The translations under genes and the position numbers were made by a program. 64,000 nucleotides of DNA, taken from NCBI RefSeq assembly GCF_020283565.1, contig NC_060065.1, positions 23,052,409-23,116,408 of the forward strand, read 5' to 3'. Under the pieces are notes generated by a model. It did not search any database. It was given only the letters and a program-made list of their open reading frames with translations, and was not told the DNA's origin. The stretch is from Trifolium pratense (taxonomy: Eukaryota > Streptophyta > Magnoliopsida > Fabales > Fabaceae). Of this stretch, positions 22,277 through 33,224 are shown in pieces. Each line of letters starts with the position of its first letter. The stretch's first letter is position 1.

Positions 22277-22607
22277 CTGGTGATATAAGCTCTTAAATGT
22301 GTTGTGGCTCATAACATCATTCAATTTCCTCTTTCGTGTTCGATTCCCCTCTGTTGAATTCCTGATACATGCATAGTCAAGGAAGTTCAACTGAGGTTAA
22401 AAAATTTCATATACTTCTCTTCCATTACAATCACCATGTTCAGTTACAACATGTTTGTATAGATAACCAAAAAGAAAAAAAAAATCAAAATTTAATTGAA
22501 CTGAGATTTTTTTTTTATTGTTATTATACTTTTAAGGATACAGAATGTTACAAGCATATGATAAATCTTTACATTGTAAAAAAGAGAGAAAAATGTGAAA
22601 ATACAAG

Positions 22608-25288
22608 TCATTTTGAGTTCCAAACTTCCCAATCTTCATCTACATGATTTTGTGCCCATAATAGTGATGCTCTGGCAGCCAAAGGTGCTCCAGGTAATTT
22701 CTTCTTCTTTAAAGCAACCAACATATCCGTGAACGGCGTCACCAACAATGTACCCGGACCTCCATACTCCTTGTGTAAAAACTCGCTAAATATCTGAAAT
22801 TAAATATGTTTGAAATTAGTTCAAAGTGAAATTAAATATGCTTGAAATTATGATGAGTTTGACAAAACTACAGTGGTACTTTGATTTTGTTGAAGCTCCG
22901 AAGTATATTTTTTTCCAAATCACCGTGGAACACCGTAATTCTGTCAAACTCACCGCCAATCCATTATAAACAAACTTGACACTTATCTACACGAATCGAA
23001 GAGTTTGGAACCATAATACTCTGAAAATTACTTGGGAAACATTCATCATTAGTAACTGGAGATCAAATCACAGATACAACATAATACATATTTTACTTGC
23101 ATGTAAAACAACAAAATAAAGAAGAAACATAAAACCAGTCCATTCTCTTGAAACAAACAAGTAACCTATTAAGTCATATTATAAATGTGCAAGTATCCGA
23201 TAAGAACTAGCACAGACTTGACATATCAATAATCAACAATGCCCTTAACATTAATCGGCAAGCAAGGTGAATTCTTATGAAACTCATTAAACCAGTGCTG
23301 TTATCAAATGGTAGTATCATTTAATGGTTACAAACACAAAAAGTATTATCAAAGTATTATGTGCATATCTTTCAACTTCATTGTTAGTCCACAGATGACA
23401 AACACAGTATAATTCTTTGATGGAAAAGATAATTAGATTCAAAGGGAAATAGAGGCGACTTCTAGGGTGGGGAAGTGTCTCATATGATATGATCTATGGA
23501 TGATCAATGCATGAAAATGGTCTAAAACTCCAACAACATCCGATGACACTCCTTATAAGTAGAAACTCATAGTATTGTTTGCCCTCGCAACTGAGATGGT
23601 GACTCATTCGGTGCCATTTCGGCAAAAAAATAAGAAAAAAAAATAGTGCTTCAAAACGCAATTTATATTCATTTTAACCCTTTTATTCGAATCAACCTCA
23701 ATTAGATCATTGTCTCAGCCATAAGGACATTGAGGACCTTTTCTATTGTACAAACTACAGAGAAAGATGAGGAGGAACACAGGAAGAAGCAGATGAATGC
23801 TGAGTCAAATTGTCAACTGAGTGGCTGTTGTAGTTTATTCAATTCTGTACTTTAATTCTTAGGGTTACATAATACAATGCAGTGAACATGAGCCATGCCA
23901 TACTCAACATCAACATGCAATTAAATCTAATTTGACTTTTGTGTATCTATAAGGTCCTGAAATATAGTTTACCAAAACCATGGCATTAAATGTATTGATA
24001 AGGCATGAAATATAGTTTAACAATGACACTACTTTCAACAAAAACTTATGAAGGTAAATGTATAAACATCACAAGATATTGACATCACAACTACTATGAA
24101 AATGAACAGAGCAGACTTTAATGTGAAAGACTAGGTTTCAGCCGTATTTGAATGAGTAAAGCTGTAAACAACTTTTATTTTAGAACTCTCACAATCAAAT
24201 CTATTAGAAAATCTAAGAACTCAATCATTGACTCTACAATGTTGAATCATATAACCAATATCTTTGAATGGACCAAACAGAAAACAACAAAGTTGCACAC
24301 ATGTCCTACGTAATTCAATCATATTGAATTAAATATATTTGAGTAGTACCTATAATATTGACACTTTTGTTTTTGGTCTATCATATCGAATTAAATATAT
24401 TCGAGTAGTACCTATAATATTTACACTTTTTTGTTTTTGGTCTATCAATCCATATTTTTCTTATAGGCTCCCTACATTGGATGTAATCCTATTGGAGATC
24501 CTATCAGACAGTAAATATGAACACCTCTTCTAACCGGAATTTGAATGTCGATTTCCCACATCATCAGCGACTAGCCTCTTCTATTAGACTCGACTCTGTT
24601 GGACGGAACGAGAATTATTAGAACTAAAAACAAAATTTGAGATAATTGTAGCGACTAACAGCATACTTAACTCATTTTCTAGTAATATTTTCAAAGAATC
24701 AATCACATATTTGGTTCAAGTATTTTCTCAAACACCTAGCATACAAAGTATATTAAATAAAAAATAAAATAAAAACTCAAAACTCTCAACTAGGTGAAAT
24801 TTTGAAACAAACCCCCAAACGCAATTAACATAAAGTTTTGTTCTTGAGTAAAAAAAAAGGACATTAACCTGAGCACAAACGTGAATAACCGCATCAAGTT
24901 CATTACCAAACTCATCTACATCGTCAGAAAGCTTCTGAAAGAGCTCAACTTTGAACTTGTGCGTCTCAAATTCTGCAAATTCGGGACTTGGGTCAGGGTA
25001 CACGTGCTGGTTGGTGAGTGAATGTCCGAGAACGCACGTGAGAGTGGTTCTGGAAATGGGTTTCGTAAAGAGCGAAGAAGAAGCAGAAGAATGCGGGCAT
25101 TGGAAATAGTGGCGCAGGATAAAGCAGGGTATGCGTAGGTTAAGAACATTAGAAGATAATGAGTTTGTAGGAGAAAGAGTAACCGTTGGGATAGAAGAAG
25201 AAGAAGAAGAAGAAGAAGAAGAAGAAGGTGTACATAAGAAAGAGGAAGTGAAGAGCAACATTGGTGCACAACTTTGGATGATCTTCAA
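22608..25288 (-). CDS. Plastid-targeted protein resembling PRIN2, two exons
   Basis: Exon 1 is 25288-24869 and exon 2 is 22793-22608 (606 nt, 201 residues, phase-0 intron of 2075 bp with GT..AG ends). The N-terminus is Ser-rich and nearly devoid of acidic residues, like a chloroplast transit peptide. It includes a run of about twelve Ser encoded by a TCT/TCC microsatellite. The mature part starts near residue 92 (PDPSPEFAEFETHKFKVELF). It continues through AQIFSEFLHKEYGGPGTLLV, PFTDMLVALKKKKLPGAPLA and ARASLLWAQNHVDEDWEVW. From memory this is the pattern of PLASTID REDOX INSENSITIVE 2, a nucleoid protein needed for transcription by the plastid-encoded RNA polymerase. I cannot run a search, so the family name is tentative. 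An alternative start (Met10) is in frame. Confidence 0.75.
22794..24868 (-). other. Long intron of the PRIN2-like gene
   Basis: The intron is unusually long for this small gene, with no second gene seen inside. Near its exon 1 side, two ~62-base tandem copies (core GAATTAAATATATTxGAGTA) occupy about 24318-24446. Confidence 0.6.
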
Positions 25289-25570
25289 TGTAATGTTTTT
25301 CTGAAATTTGTTTTTGTTTTCTATTATGAAATTTTTAAAAGTTTGATGTTTTTTCTTTTTTTCTATATATTGGTAATATATTAAGTTAAATGGTTTTTGT
25401 TTTGAGTTTTAAAAATTAAAATCAGAGTGGTAGTTGTTGGAAATTTTTTTTTTCTACCCCAACAATCTTCCATCTACCCCAACACAAATTTTTTAATGAC
25501 GAAAATGCCCTCCTATATAAAGTAAAACCGTAAAAAAAAAAAATCATTTTCCACTCACATTTAAAAAAAG

Positions 25571-25917
25571 TGTTCCGGTGTTGTGAAAGAGGAATTTGAG
25601 AGAGTAAGTACGAAAAACAAACCGGAACTCTTTTTTCAAGTGTTCCGGTATGAATATTCATACCGGAACACTTTTTTCAAGTGTTCCTGTATGAATATTC
25701 ATACCGGAACGGTATGAATATTCATACCTCATACCGGAACTCTTTTTTCAAGTGTTCCGGTATGAATATTCATACCGGAACACTTTCGTTTATGTATTCC
25801 GGTATGAATATTCATACCGGAACACTTGAAAAAAAGTGTTCCGGTATTAAAATTTCTCATCTGTTTCGCTTGTTAATGTTTGCATACCGGAATACTCAAA
25901 CCCAAGTGTTCCGGTAT
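25571..25917. repeat. Left subterminal array of the GTGTTCCGGTA motif
   Basis: At least twelve copies of GTGTTCCGGTA or its inverse TACCGGAACAC, including one-base variants, fall within ~350 bases. Many are arranged as inverted pairs around TGAATATTCA, giving 32-base palindromes (e.g. about 25640-25671, 25752-25783, 25799-25830). Dense short repeats just inside the ends are typical of transposase-binding regions in plant DNA transposons. Confidence 0.85.
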
Positions 25918-25972
25918 GCATTTTTTAACTGTATTTGCATTTTTTTATTAATGAATGTTGTTTTTTTTATCA

Positions 25973-28171
25973 GTGGCGCGTATCAGAGGACGCGATGGTA
26001 GAATTAGGCGTTCCGAAGATCTCGGACATGAAGAGTTTCTACGGCGCCAGGCGGAGGAGGAGCTTGTGCCGGAGGTGCCACCTGTGGTGCAACCTGTGGT
26101 GTGGCCTGGAGGACCGATTGATACTAGTCTTCTGACACGGTATCATGAGCACGTTGCTCGTCATGTATGGTTTGGCGAGGTAATCAATTTTTATTTATAG
26201 TTTTAGTTAAAGTTCAATGAAATGTATAGCAGTAGGATGTATCTTATGATCAATGTTTGGGAAAGAATCTCAGGTCAAAAATTATGAAAAAATTCACTTA
26301 ATGTTTTGGTAACACTCGTAACCTAGTATTATTTATAAATAGCTATTGCATTTGTTTTGTTCACTTACTTGCTGCCTGATTGCATTTGTTTTGTTTTGTT
26401 TACTTAATTACTACGCTATTCTCTGGTTTCTGTCACCCATAATATGACCAAAAAAGTTGTAATTGTGATAAACTTATTTACAATCCTTTTCATATAATGT
26501 AGGAACGTCGTGGACCAAGAATTGAATTAAAGATAGCATCTCTCGGTGGCAAATTGGCCGAATGGGTTCCTGATCAACATCCACGATATGTTGAAGGTTG
26601 GATGACTGCATCTGGGTTGAGATCACTTGAGCGGACCAGTTTGAACAAGGTCGATCCGAATCTTATATCCGCATTTGTTGAGAGATGGCACCCTGAGACA
26701 TCGTCATTTCACATGTCATTCGGTGAAATGACAATTACACTAGATGATGTTACCTGTTTGTTGCATATTCCGATTAGGGGTGACTTTTACACACCGTCAT
26801 CGTTCACAGAGGAAGAAGCTGCGGCACTTGCAGCTGAGTTGTTGGGTGTCAATCTTCAGTGTGCGGCCAGAGAGACAAGAAAGCAGCGAGGTGGATATTT
26901 TTCTCAACAATGGCTATTTGATAACTACATAAGGCAGTGTGAAGTTGAGAATTATGATTGTGCTGCTAGGTCGTATTTGTTGTTGTTGGTCGGCTGTACC
27001 ATTTGCACTGACAAGAGTTTTACACGCGTGGATGCAAAATATCTACCGATGTTTAGGGTTTTGTCTACATGTGGTAGATTTGCTTGGGGTGCAATTGCGT
27101 TGGTTGAATTATATGATACCTTGAATGATGCTTCTATCTTTACCACAAAGGGGCTCGCTGGGTATGCGACACTTTTACAGGTATTTAATATCCTTTAAAT
27201 TTGATGCATTTTCTCAAAAAACAACAAACTTATTTTCAAATTATATGATATATTTTTTTCAAATTATACAATTACTTGTTCTAATCATTTTACTGAAACT
27301 GTTATCAATTTATCATCGAAAGACTAACATGATAAGAATCTAAACAACATGAGTATGTTATGTGTGTTGCTGATATATGTAACTGTCCGTAAAAAGTGAT
27401 GCATTATTATTTTTCAGCTTATTGAAATAATGAAATTTTTGGTTGTAACAGTGTTGGATTCACGAGTATTTTCCTACCCTTGGAAGGCGGGCTGAGTCTG
27501 GTCTTGACTGTGATATTCCTGGTGCGAGTTTACCTCGAGCTAGGCGGTGGAGGTATAGGCAAGGGAATGTGAAGCTTCCTACTTATCGACCAGTACTGGA
27601 TGCATTGACCCCGGATGACGTGATATGGCGTCCGTTTCAAGACCATAGAGCTGCACTTCCTTTTGACCTGGTGAGTATGTATAGTGGATATCTGCGTGGC
27701 TGCACTGTAGTTCGTTACTTGCCTGAGAGATGTATTAGGCAGTTTGGCTATGTTCAGTATATACCACCACCTCCAGCTCCTGCCATTGATGTTATTGATA
27801 GTGACTGGATCGGTTATGACATCGCTGTTGATCGGATTGTTCAGCCGACACGTCCAGCGACATATGCTGCTGAGGCTGCAGCTGATTACTTGTTGTGGTA
27901 CTATATGGTATCACATCCTATAGTATGTCGCCCTGTTGATGGACCACATGGAGCACAACCAGTTCCACATTATATGGCAGCACAAGATGATCCGATAGAA
28001 GAAGATGCACCAGCTCCAGCAGAAGATGACCTCCAACGCGAACGAAGATGGAGAGGTATGATTGGTTCCGCGTTGGAGAGGTTTGTGTCGCGGTTAGATG
28101 TCGACAGAGATGAAGAGGGATTTGAAGATCTTTTTCTTGCACTGGATGTGGCTCGTGGTGAACATCCATGA
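25973..28171 (+). CDS. Plant mobile domain (PMD) protein encoded in the MULE, three exons
   Basis: Exons are about 25973-26179, 26503-27180 and 27452-28171, joined by GT..AG introns in consistent phase with no stop. The protein is about 534 residues. The PMD core starts in exon 2 (GWMTASGLRSL, LISAFVERWHPETSSFHMSF, GEMTITLDDVTCLLHIPIRG). It runs through SYLLLLVGCTIC, CGRFAWGAIALVELY and GYATLLQCWIHEYFP, as in MAIN/MAIL1-type and transposon PMD proteins. The C-terminus is acidic and Pro/Ala-rich. The family is thought to act in nuclear silencing or gene expression, and its role in transposons is unknown. The 5' end is uncertain: the natural start seems to be VARIRGRDGRIRR with GTG where relatives have ATG, right after an acceptor-like TTTTATCAG. 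An in-frame ATG lies at 25955. Confidence 0.82.
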
Positions 28172-28173
28172 CT

Positions 28174-29080
28174 ATCAGTCAAAATTACTCTAGGAAATAT
28201 ATCTTGCTTAGTAATTAATTCCTTCAACTTACCTAACGCCCAATGATAATTGGTCGTCTTCTCAGATTTCATGTAGGCAAATCCAATAGCAAATGTCATG
28301 TTAGTTGATGTTATGCCAGTAATTTCAAGCAGTGGCTGTCTATATTTATTAGTTTTGTATGTGCAGTCCATAACCAAAACAATGGGAAACAATTTCAACA
28401 ACTTGATTGAATCTGGATGCGCCCAAAAAATATCACTCAAAACATCGGAGCCATCATCTTTTCTTCTATTCCAGCTGACATATTTTGCATCAATCATCTA
28501 ACAACTGCAGCAAGTGTTGCAGCTCTGTTCTGGAGCCTCTTTCCTGTATTTGCATCATGTGTCTTTTCCTATATACAAGTGTGTCATCAACAACAGACTC
28601 TGGATTTTGATCTTTCAAATCTAAAACAATGTGTCTTGGTGCTACTTTACGCTTTGTCAAATCTTGAACACGTTTGTTTTCATCAGCGGTTAAACGTGCC
28701 TTGCGAGGATGACCATGATATTGGTCAGGTAGCCCGTGGTTGTGAACTCCATGAATAACCTGAACTTTCCATCCTGAACCATCTGTTGAAGGTGCAGCTC
28801 TAATTTTAAATGGACAGTTACATTTTTTCGATGCAGTTGTCGTGGAACTTTGTGAAGAGTCATATTTTCCACCTTTATCACAACCTAAAACCAACTTGTC
28901 ATTTCTACCTCTTATTCCGTTCTTTTTATCTGACCGAGTAATGATAATACTGACTTTGTTGGCATCTCCAACATCTCGAGCCCATGTGAGAACAGCATCC
29001 GGTGTAGCAAATTTTTGATCAGTTGTAAAAACATCTGTAGTATCTACTAATATTTGACTTGTATTGCCGATTTGAGCCAT
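28174..29080 (-). pseudogene. Truncated MULE transposase with FAR1-type zinc finger
   Basis: From 29080 the minus strand encodes a WRKY-GCM1/FAR1-like DNA-binding domain (KKCNCPFKIRAAP ... VIHGVHNHGLPDQYHGHPRK). Near 28490-28497 the frame shifts. The second frame then carries the start of the MULE transposase domain: KYVSWNRRKDDG, DIFWAHPDSIKLLKLFPIVL, then MDCTYKTNKYRQPLLEITG and FPRVILTDS. The first two acidic catalytic positions (MDCTY, LTDS) are present. The sequence then stops matching at about 28174, where it meets the 3' end of the PMD gene. The third catalytic residue and the C-terminal SWIM-type finger are gone, so it cannot act as a transposase. Confidence 0.85.
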
Positions 29081-29130
29081 ATCTGTTTAAAAAAAAATAA
29101 AGAAAAATAAAATTAATTAAACTGCTATGC

Positions 29131-29510
29131 TATACCGGAACACTTTTAATGTACCGGAACACTTTTTACAACTTGTTCAACACACCGGAACACGCATGTA
29201 ATTACCGGAACACTTTTTGTATACCGGAACACTTTGTTGTATACCGGAATACTTTGAAAAGTGTTCCGGTAAACAACAAAACACGTTTATGTATACCGGA
29301 ACGCTTTGTTGTATACCAGAACACCTTTTGTGTACCGGAACACTTTTATAAGTGTTCCGGTATAGACACAACCGTTTCTGGAAAATTGTAATACCAGAAC
29401 GATTTTGAAAAGTGTTCCGGTAATAAACTGGAAATTTAACAAACCGGAACACTTTGAAAAAGAGTTCCGGTAAATTCGACAAACCTGAAAAAAAAACGTA
29501 CCGGAACACT
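29131..29510. repeat. Right subterminal array of the CCGGAACAC motif
   Basis: About sixteen copies of TACCGGAACAC, its inverse or one-base variants lie at irregular spacing (starts near 29131, 29151, 29182, 29202, 29222, 29240, 29261, 29294, 29312, 29332, 29350, 29391, 29413, 29442, 29464 and 29500). The TGAATATTCA centres of the left array are absent here. The two ends therefore share the 11-mer but not the palindrome layout. Confidence 0.85.
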
Positions 29511-29913
29511 GGGTGATGGGTGCAAACAGTCTACCCAAAAAGTTACAAACTAACAAAGTGAAAAAATAATAAAATATATTTAAATTTGATAAGGGTATAA
29601 TGGGAATATTAGAAAAAATGTTGGGGTAGATAGAAGATTGTTGGGGTAGAAAAAAAAAATTTCTAGTTGTTGTTGCAGCAGTCGATAGTGGTGAACGGAA
29701 TGGACGGATCCAGAAATTAGGTGAACGGCCTGGACGGATCCAGAAATTTTGACTAATAGGGTCCAAATATATAATAAATATTTTTTAGAAAAATTAAATG
29801 AATTTATAAGTGATAAAGTAATGTCATTATTTGTTAAAAAAAAAAGTAATGCCATTATTTTTTTTTTTTGAATCAAGTAATGTATTATTATTAACCAACA
29901 ATGAGATACTACA

Positions 29914-30050
29914 GAGATGGGTAACTCAACTAGTTAAGCTAATTGAACTAAGAGTTAAAAAGCATGAGGTCCATGATGCAAATCCTGACAAGGAAGAAAA
30001 AACTAACATAACATTATAATACTAACAACTAACATTGTTTATAAAAAAAA
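29914..30050 (+). mobile_element. tRNA-derived SINE, copy 1
   Basis: The element starts GAGATGGGTAACTCAACTAG (an A-box-like region). It shares its 3' half (ACTAACAACTAACATTG, then an A-rich tail) with the SINE at 32991-33143. A 15-base target duplication with one mismatch flanks it (CAATGAGATACTACA at 29899-29913 and CAATGACATACTACA at 30051-30065). Confidence 0.82.
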
Positions 30051-30175
30051 CAATGACATACTACAAAAATTATATAATTGTATATTAAAAAATTTAAGAC
30101 ATTTGTGATTAAGCTAAAATGGCTAATTAGCTCCTTAAACACGATTTGTTTGAAAAAATCTGTGTTTGATACTAA

Positions 30176-30557
30176 GGGTCTGTTTGGTAAAAATAAGCTA
30201 TAAGCTAGCTGATAGCTGAAAAGCTAGATTATAGCTGATAGCTGAAAAGCTAGCTAATTGAAATTAAAGTGTTTGGTAAAATTAGTTTTTGAAGTGGTTA
30301 ATAAATATAAAATGACATAATTGATAGTGGATAGTTTATTTTTTAGAGTGAGTAGTTATTAAATTAAAGGGTAAAAATGGAATAAAGTGTAAAAAGCTAT
30401 AAGCTATAAGCTCAAACGCTACTTAAAATAGCATCTGGAAAAAAGCTATAAGCTAGTAAAAAACGCTTGTTATCAAACACCTCTAATTTTTTGAAACAAG
30501 CTTATAAGCTCATAGAATAAACTATAAGTTAGCTTATTTGTGTTACCAAAGACACCC
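30176..30557. mobile_element. Tourist-type (PIF/Harbinger) MITE
   Basis: The 382-bp element begins GGGTCTGTTTGGTAA and its inverted right end begins GGGTGTCTTTGGTAA. It is flanked by TAA on both sides (30173-30175 and 30558-30560), the three-base target of this superfamily. The interior is rich in AGCTATAAGCTA-like short palindromes. Confidence 0.85.
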
Positions 30558-31014
30558 TAAGAAGAATTTTTAGATAGACTTTACTTATTTCTACCTGACC
30601 AAAACCCCTTCCCCTAAAAATTGGAGGATTAACAAAAAATAAATAAATTAATTAAGACATCTTACAAATTATAATTGTTTTCTACAAATTTTCATATTTT
30701 TAAAGGGCAAGCAGAATTTTTTTATTTTATTTTATTTTATTTTTAACACTATAAAGTATATGTGTGTGACAGAGAACTAGATAGTTAGTTAAATTAAATA
30801 TAATCAAATACAATATTGATTGTTCACAAAATGCATAGGAGAAAAACTCTTATCTTAATCTAAATTTATACTTAATACGGGGTAAGATAGTTTTTTTCTA
30901 TGAAGGTAAAGAGTTAAAGTGTATCCAATACTAAGCTAAACAAGATATTTGTAAAAGAGTAGTGGGGGCAGCTGCCCCCAATTGATTGGCTGTGCATCCA
31001 TCCCTGGTGAACGG

Positions 31015-31660
31015 TGGTAGTTTTGAATAGTTGAAGCGGTGGTGTAGCCAAAATGATACCCTCTCATCTCAGGGTGAGGCAAGGTAGCGCTTGCTCGTTC
31101 GTTGTTCAATATCTCGTCTCCAGAAACCATAATTCTAACTTTGAAATAAACAAGACCAGAGCTTGGTAACCTAAAAAAATAATCCTCTTTTGGAACTAGA
31201 TTTAAGGTCACAAGAGGCATGTGAATATGCATCAAGCTAAAACTAATCATCATAATACCAATACAGAAAATCAAACCTGTTCTGCAAAAAGGAAAAATGA
31301 ACGTTAGAAAGCTAGAACCAAACATGAAGCAATATTTACTCCTTGTATATGCATTCAACATTTGATGACAATTTTGAAACTCTATAGAGTATAAACCTAA
31401 AAATTTGAAAACAACAATCAAAACAATAATATAACACAAAAGTAAAAACACATAAATTAAATATATAAAACTAAAGACTCACTTGCGATAACTCTTCCAA
31501 GTCATGTACTGTGACAAAAACACAAACACCTTGAGTTCACAAATATAAAATACAATACAACATGTAACTAAACAAAGGGTTGAATCAAATTTTGATTTAA
31601 ATCAATGAAAATGCATACATACCTTTATACAGTTCCCAAAATAACTCCATTGTTAGAAGA
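31015..31660 (-). pseudogene. Possible gene remnant upstream of the PRIN2-like gene
   Basis: On the minus strand, plausible short exons begin ATGGAGTTATTTTGGGAAC (start near 31650, donor at GTATGT). They continue with TACATGACTTGGAAGAG between AG and GTGAGT (about 31507-31482), then a piece after TTTTTGCAG (about 31278) encoding KTGLIFCIGIMM and, further on, GDEILNNERASATLPHPEMR. I do not recognise the protein. Its sequence continues across the two transposon insertions to within ~200 bases of the PRIN2-like ATG. It could be that gene's promoter region or a decayed neighbour. Confidence 0.3.
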
Positions 31661-32640
31661 AAAAGAAACAATATACACAATAGAATAACAAATAAAACAA
31701 GAAACAAGTTCAAACCTTGAAATGAAACAGAGAATCAAAATCAAACCCTGCAAAAGAAAAAAAATCCAAACAAGCTCAGGAAGAACGAAACAAGTGAAAC
31801 AACAAAGAGGTAAGTCAGCTTATATAGAGGAAAACCGAAAAGCAAACACACAGCGGACAAACATTCACGCACATCCCCCCCCCCCCAACACATCCTTCTA
31901 CCTCCGTTTCTACAAAACAAGTTAAAAACCAACAAAACACACCCAAAAGGAAGAATCACCAGCGAATGAAAAGGGAAGGGAACACATATCATGCACAGAG
32001 CATTCTAAGACCATCTACAGGATTTTGGTTAGTTCGACTTTGTAAGGTGTATTGATATACAAGATAATTAATTTCCAATACAAAAAGGAGAATGTTAAGA
32101 TGTGCCACTAGAGTTTATATTAAAGAAACAAATGTAGAAATTATTTGTTAAAACTTGTGCATTCTTACTTTTTAGCATTAAATTTTTTACATCATTAAAT
32201 ACAAAATTTCTATATTGGGATACAACACTCTTTAACTAAGGCCCAGTTTGAAACACTTCTTGAAAACACTTTTTTAGTTTTCAAAACTTAAAAAAGAAAA
32301 AATCTGTTTGGGAAGGTTGTTTTTAAAAACAATTTTTAAAAACTGTTTTCAATTTTCTTGTTTTTAAATCTAAAAAACTAGAACAGGTTTTACATGTTTT
32401 GGTTTTTAATTTTGGTTTTCAGTTTTTTCACTATTGCAAAAATGAGATAGAAAACACACGGAGAACACACCGTTTTCATTAATGACAACTTTCGTAATTA
32501 TTGGCATTTTGTTTTCAATTTTTCTCCCCAAAAAAAGGTTGTAGAGCATCTGTTTCTCTTTCTCTTCCACCGGAACCTAATTGTGTAGAATACCCTAATT
32601 GCTAGAATACCCTAATTGAATACATATATAAAAATGGTCA
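31661..32640. other. Intergenic DNA, no gene recognised
   Basis: The stretch contains a C13 run near 31877-31890. A segment near 32241-32440 rich in TTTTCAAAA/TTTTTAAAA inverted pairs (starting GGCCCAGTTTGAAACAC) may be a decayed MITE with unresolved ends. Confidence 0.4.
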
Positions 32641-32647
32641 ACAAAAA

Positions 32648-32900
32648 TGTAGTTTGGTAAAAAAAAAAAAGTAGCAAATAGCTTATGGCAGATAGTTGAT
32701 AAGCTAGCTGATTGAATTTGTAGTGTATGATGAAATTAATTGTTGAACCAGCTTATAAATATGAAATTTTTTCCTTTTCAATGAAGACAAAAGGGTAAAA
32801 TTGAGAGAAAAAATGATAAGCTATAAGTTACTTGAATTCGCTTATAAAAAACGCTATAAGTAGCTATAAGCCTATAATGTTTTGCCAAACAAACCTAGTA
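32648..32900. mobile_element. Decayed relative of the Tourist-type MITE
   Basis: It has GTAGTTTGGTAAAA at the left, TTTTGCCAAACAAACCTA at the right, and the same AGCTTATAA/GCTATAAGC interior words as 30176-30557. The terminal triplets are no longer clear. Confidence 0.5.
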
Positions 32901-32990
32901 TAGGTTGCAGAAACTGCAGTTAGTTTTTGTACTTGGTTACTTCTCCCTTTGGGGATTTGTCAGCATTTCTATTGTGCTTACTCATTTTGT

Positions 32991-33143
32991 TTTGTTTTTT
33001 TATTTTTATATAAGCAATGTTAGTTGTTAGTATTAGAATGTTACGTTAGTTGTTTTCTCCTTTGCCAAGACTTGAACCCTAAACCTCCTGCTCCTTAACC
33101 CTTAGGTCAACTAGCTTAACCAGTTGAGCTAACCATCCCACCG
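32991..33143 (-). mobile_element. tRNA-derived SINE, copy 2
   Basis: Read on the minus strand it starts GGTGGGATGGTTAGCTCAAC, with A box TTAGCTCAACTGG. A B box, GGTTCAAGTCTTGG, follows about 45 bases later, then a body ending in an A-rich tail. A perfect 15-base target duplication, GCTTACTCATTTTGT, flanks it (32976-32990 and 33144-33158). It is the better preserved of the two copies of this family. Confidence 0.9.
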
Positions 33144-33224
33144 GCTTACTCATTTTGTGATATACTAATATTCCTTTCAATTTAAAATAGCAAATAGCAA
33201 CATAAAATCGAATATTATTTGTTA

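Larger units (their letters stand above)
25440..29663. mobile_element. Mutator-like element (MULE) carrying a plant mobile domain gene
   Basis: A perfect 9-bp target duplication, TAGTTGTTG, lies at 25431-25439 and 29664-29672. Terminal inverted repeats begin GAAATTTTTTTTTTCTACCC and continue through CAACAATCTTC and ATCTACCCCAACA, about 46 bases of near identity. Inside are a left end array (25571-25917), an open PMD gene (+), a truncated MULE transposase (-) and a right end array (29131-29510). The element inserted 142 bases upstream of the PRIN2-like start codon. Missing the transposase C-terminus, it is probably mobilised in trans if at all. Confidence 0.92.
29690..31014. mobile_element. 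Non-autonomous DNA element with 9-bp duplication and a duplicated end
   Basis: The 9-mer GGTGAACGG occurs at 29690-29698, 29720-29728 and 31006-31014. The main element is 29729-31005. It begins CCTGGACGGATCCAG and its right end, inverted, begins AGGGATGGATGCA, a weak terminal repeat. A 21-base copy of the left terminus sits between the first two 9-mers, as if the end and its duplication were copied twice. A perfect palindrome GGGGGCAGCTGCCCCC lies at about 30964. It contains a SINE and a Tourist-type MITE and no ORF of note. Confidence 0.6.

Noticed and set aside
29287..29766. 159-codon minus-strand ORF near the MULE right end
   Set aside because: Its sequence is the translated 11-mer array plus the terminal repeat, with no domain.
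30936..31451. A complete 171-aa membrane protein gene
   Set aside because: Part of the frame crosses a transposon end and intron-like sequence, with good splice signals inside it. I list only a possible gene remnant.
33060..33143. A functional tRNA gene
   Set aside because: A and B boxes are present, but the sequence does not form a full cloverleaf by eye and sits at the head of a SINE with a tail and a 15-base target duplication.
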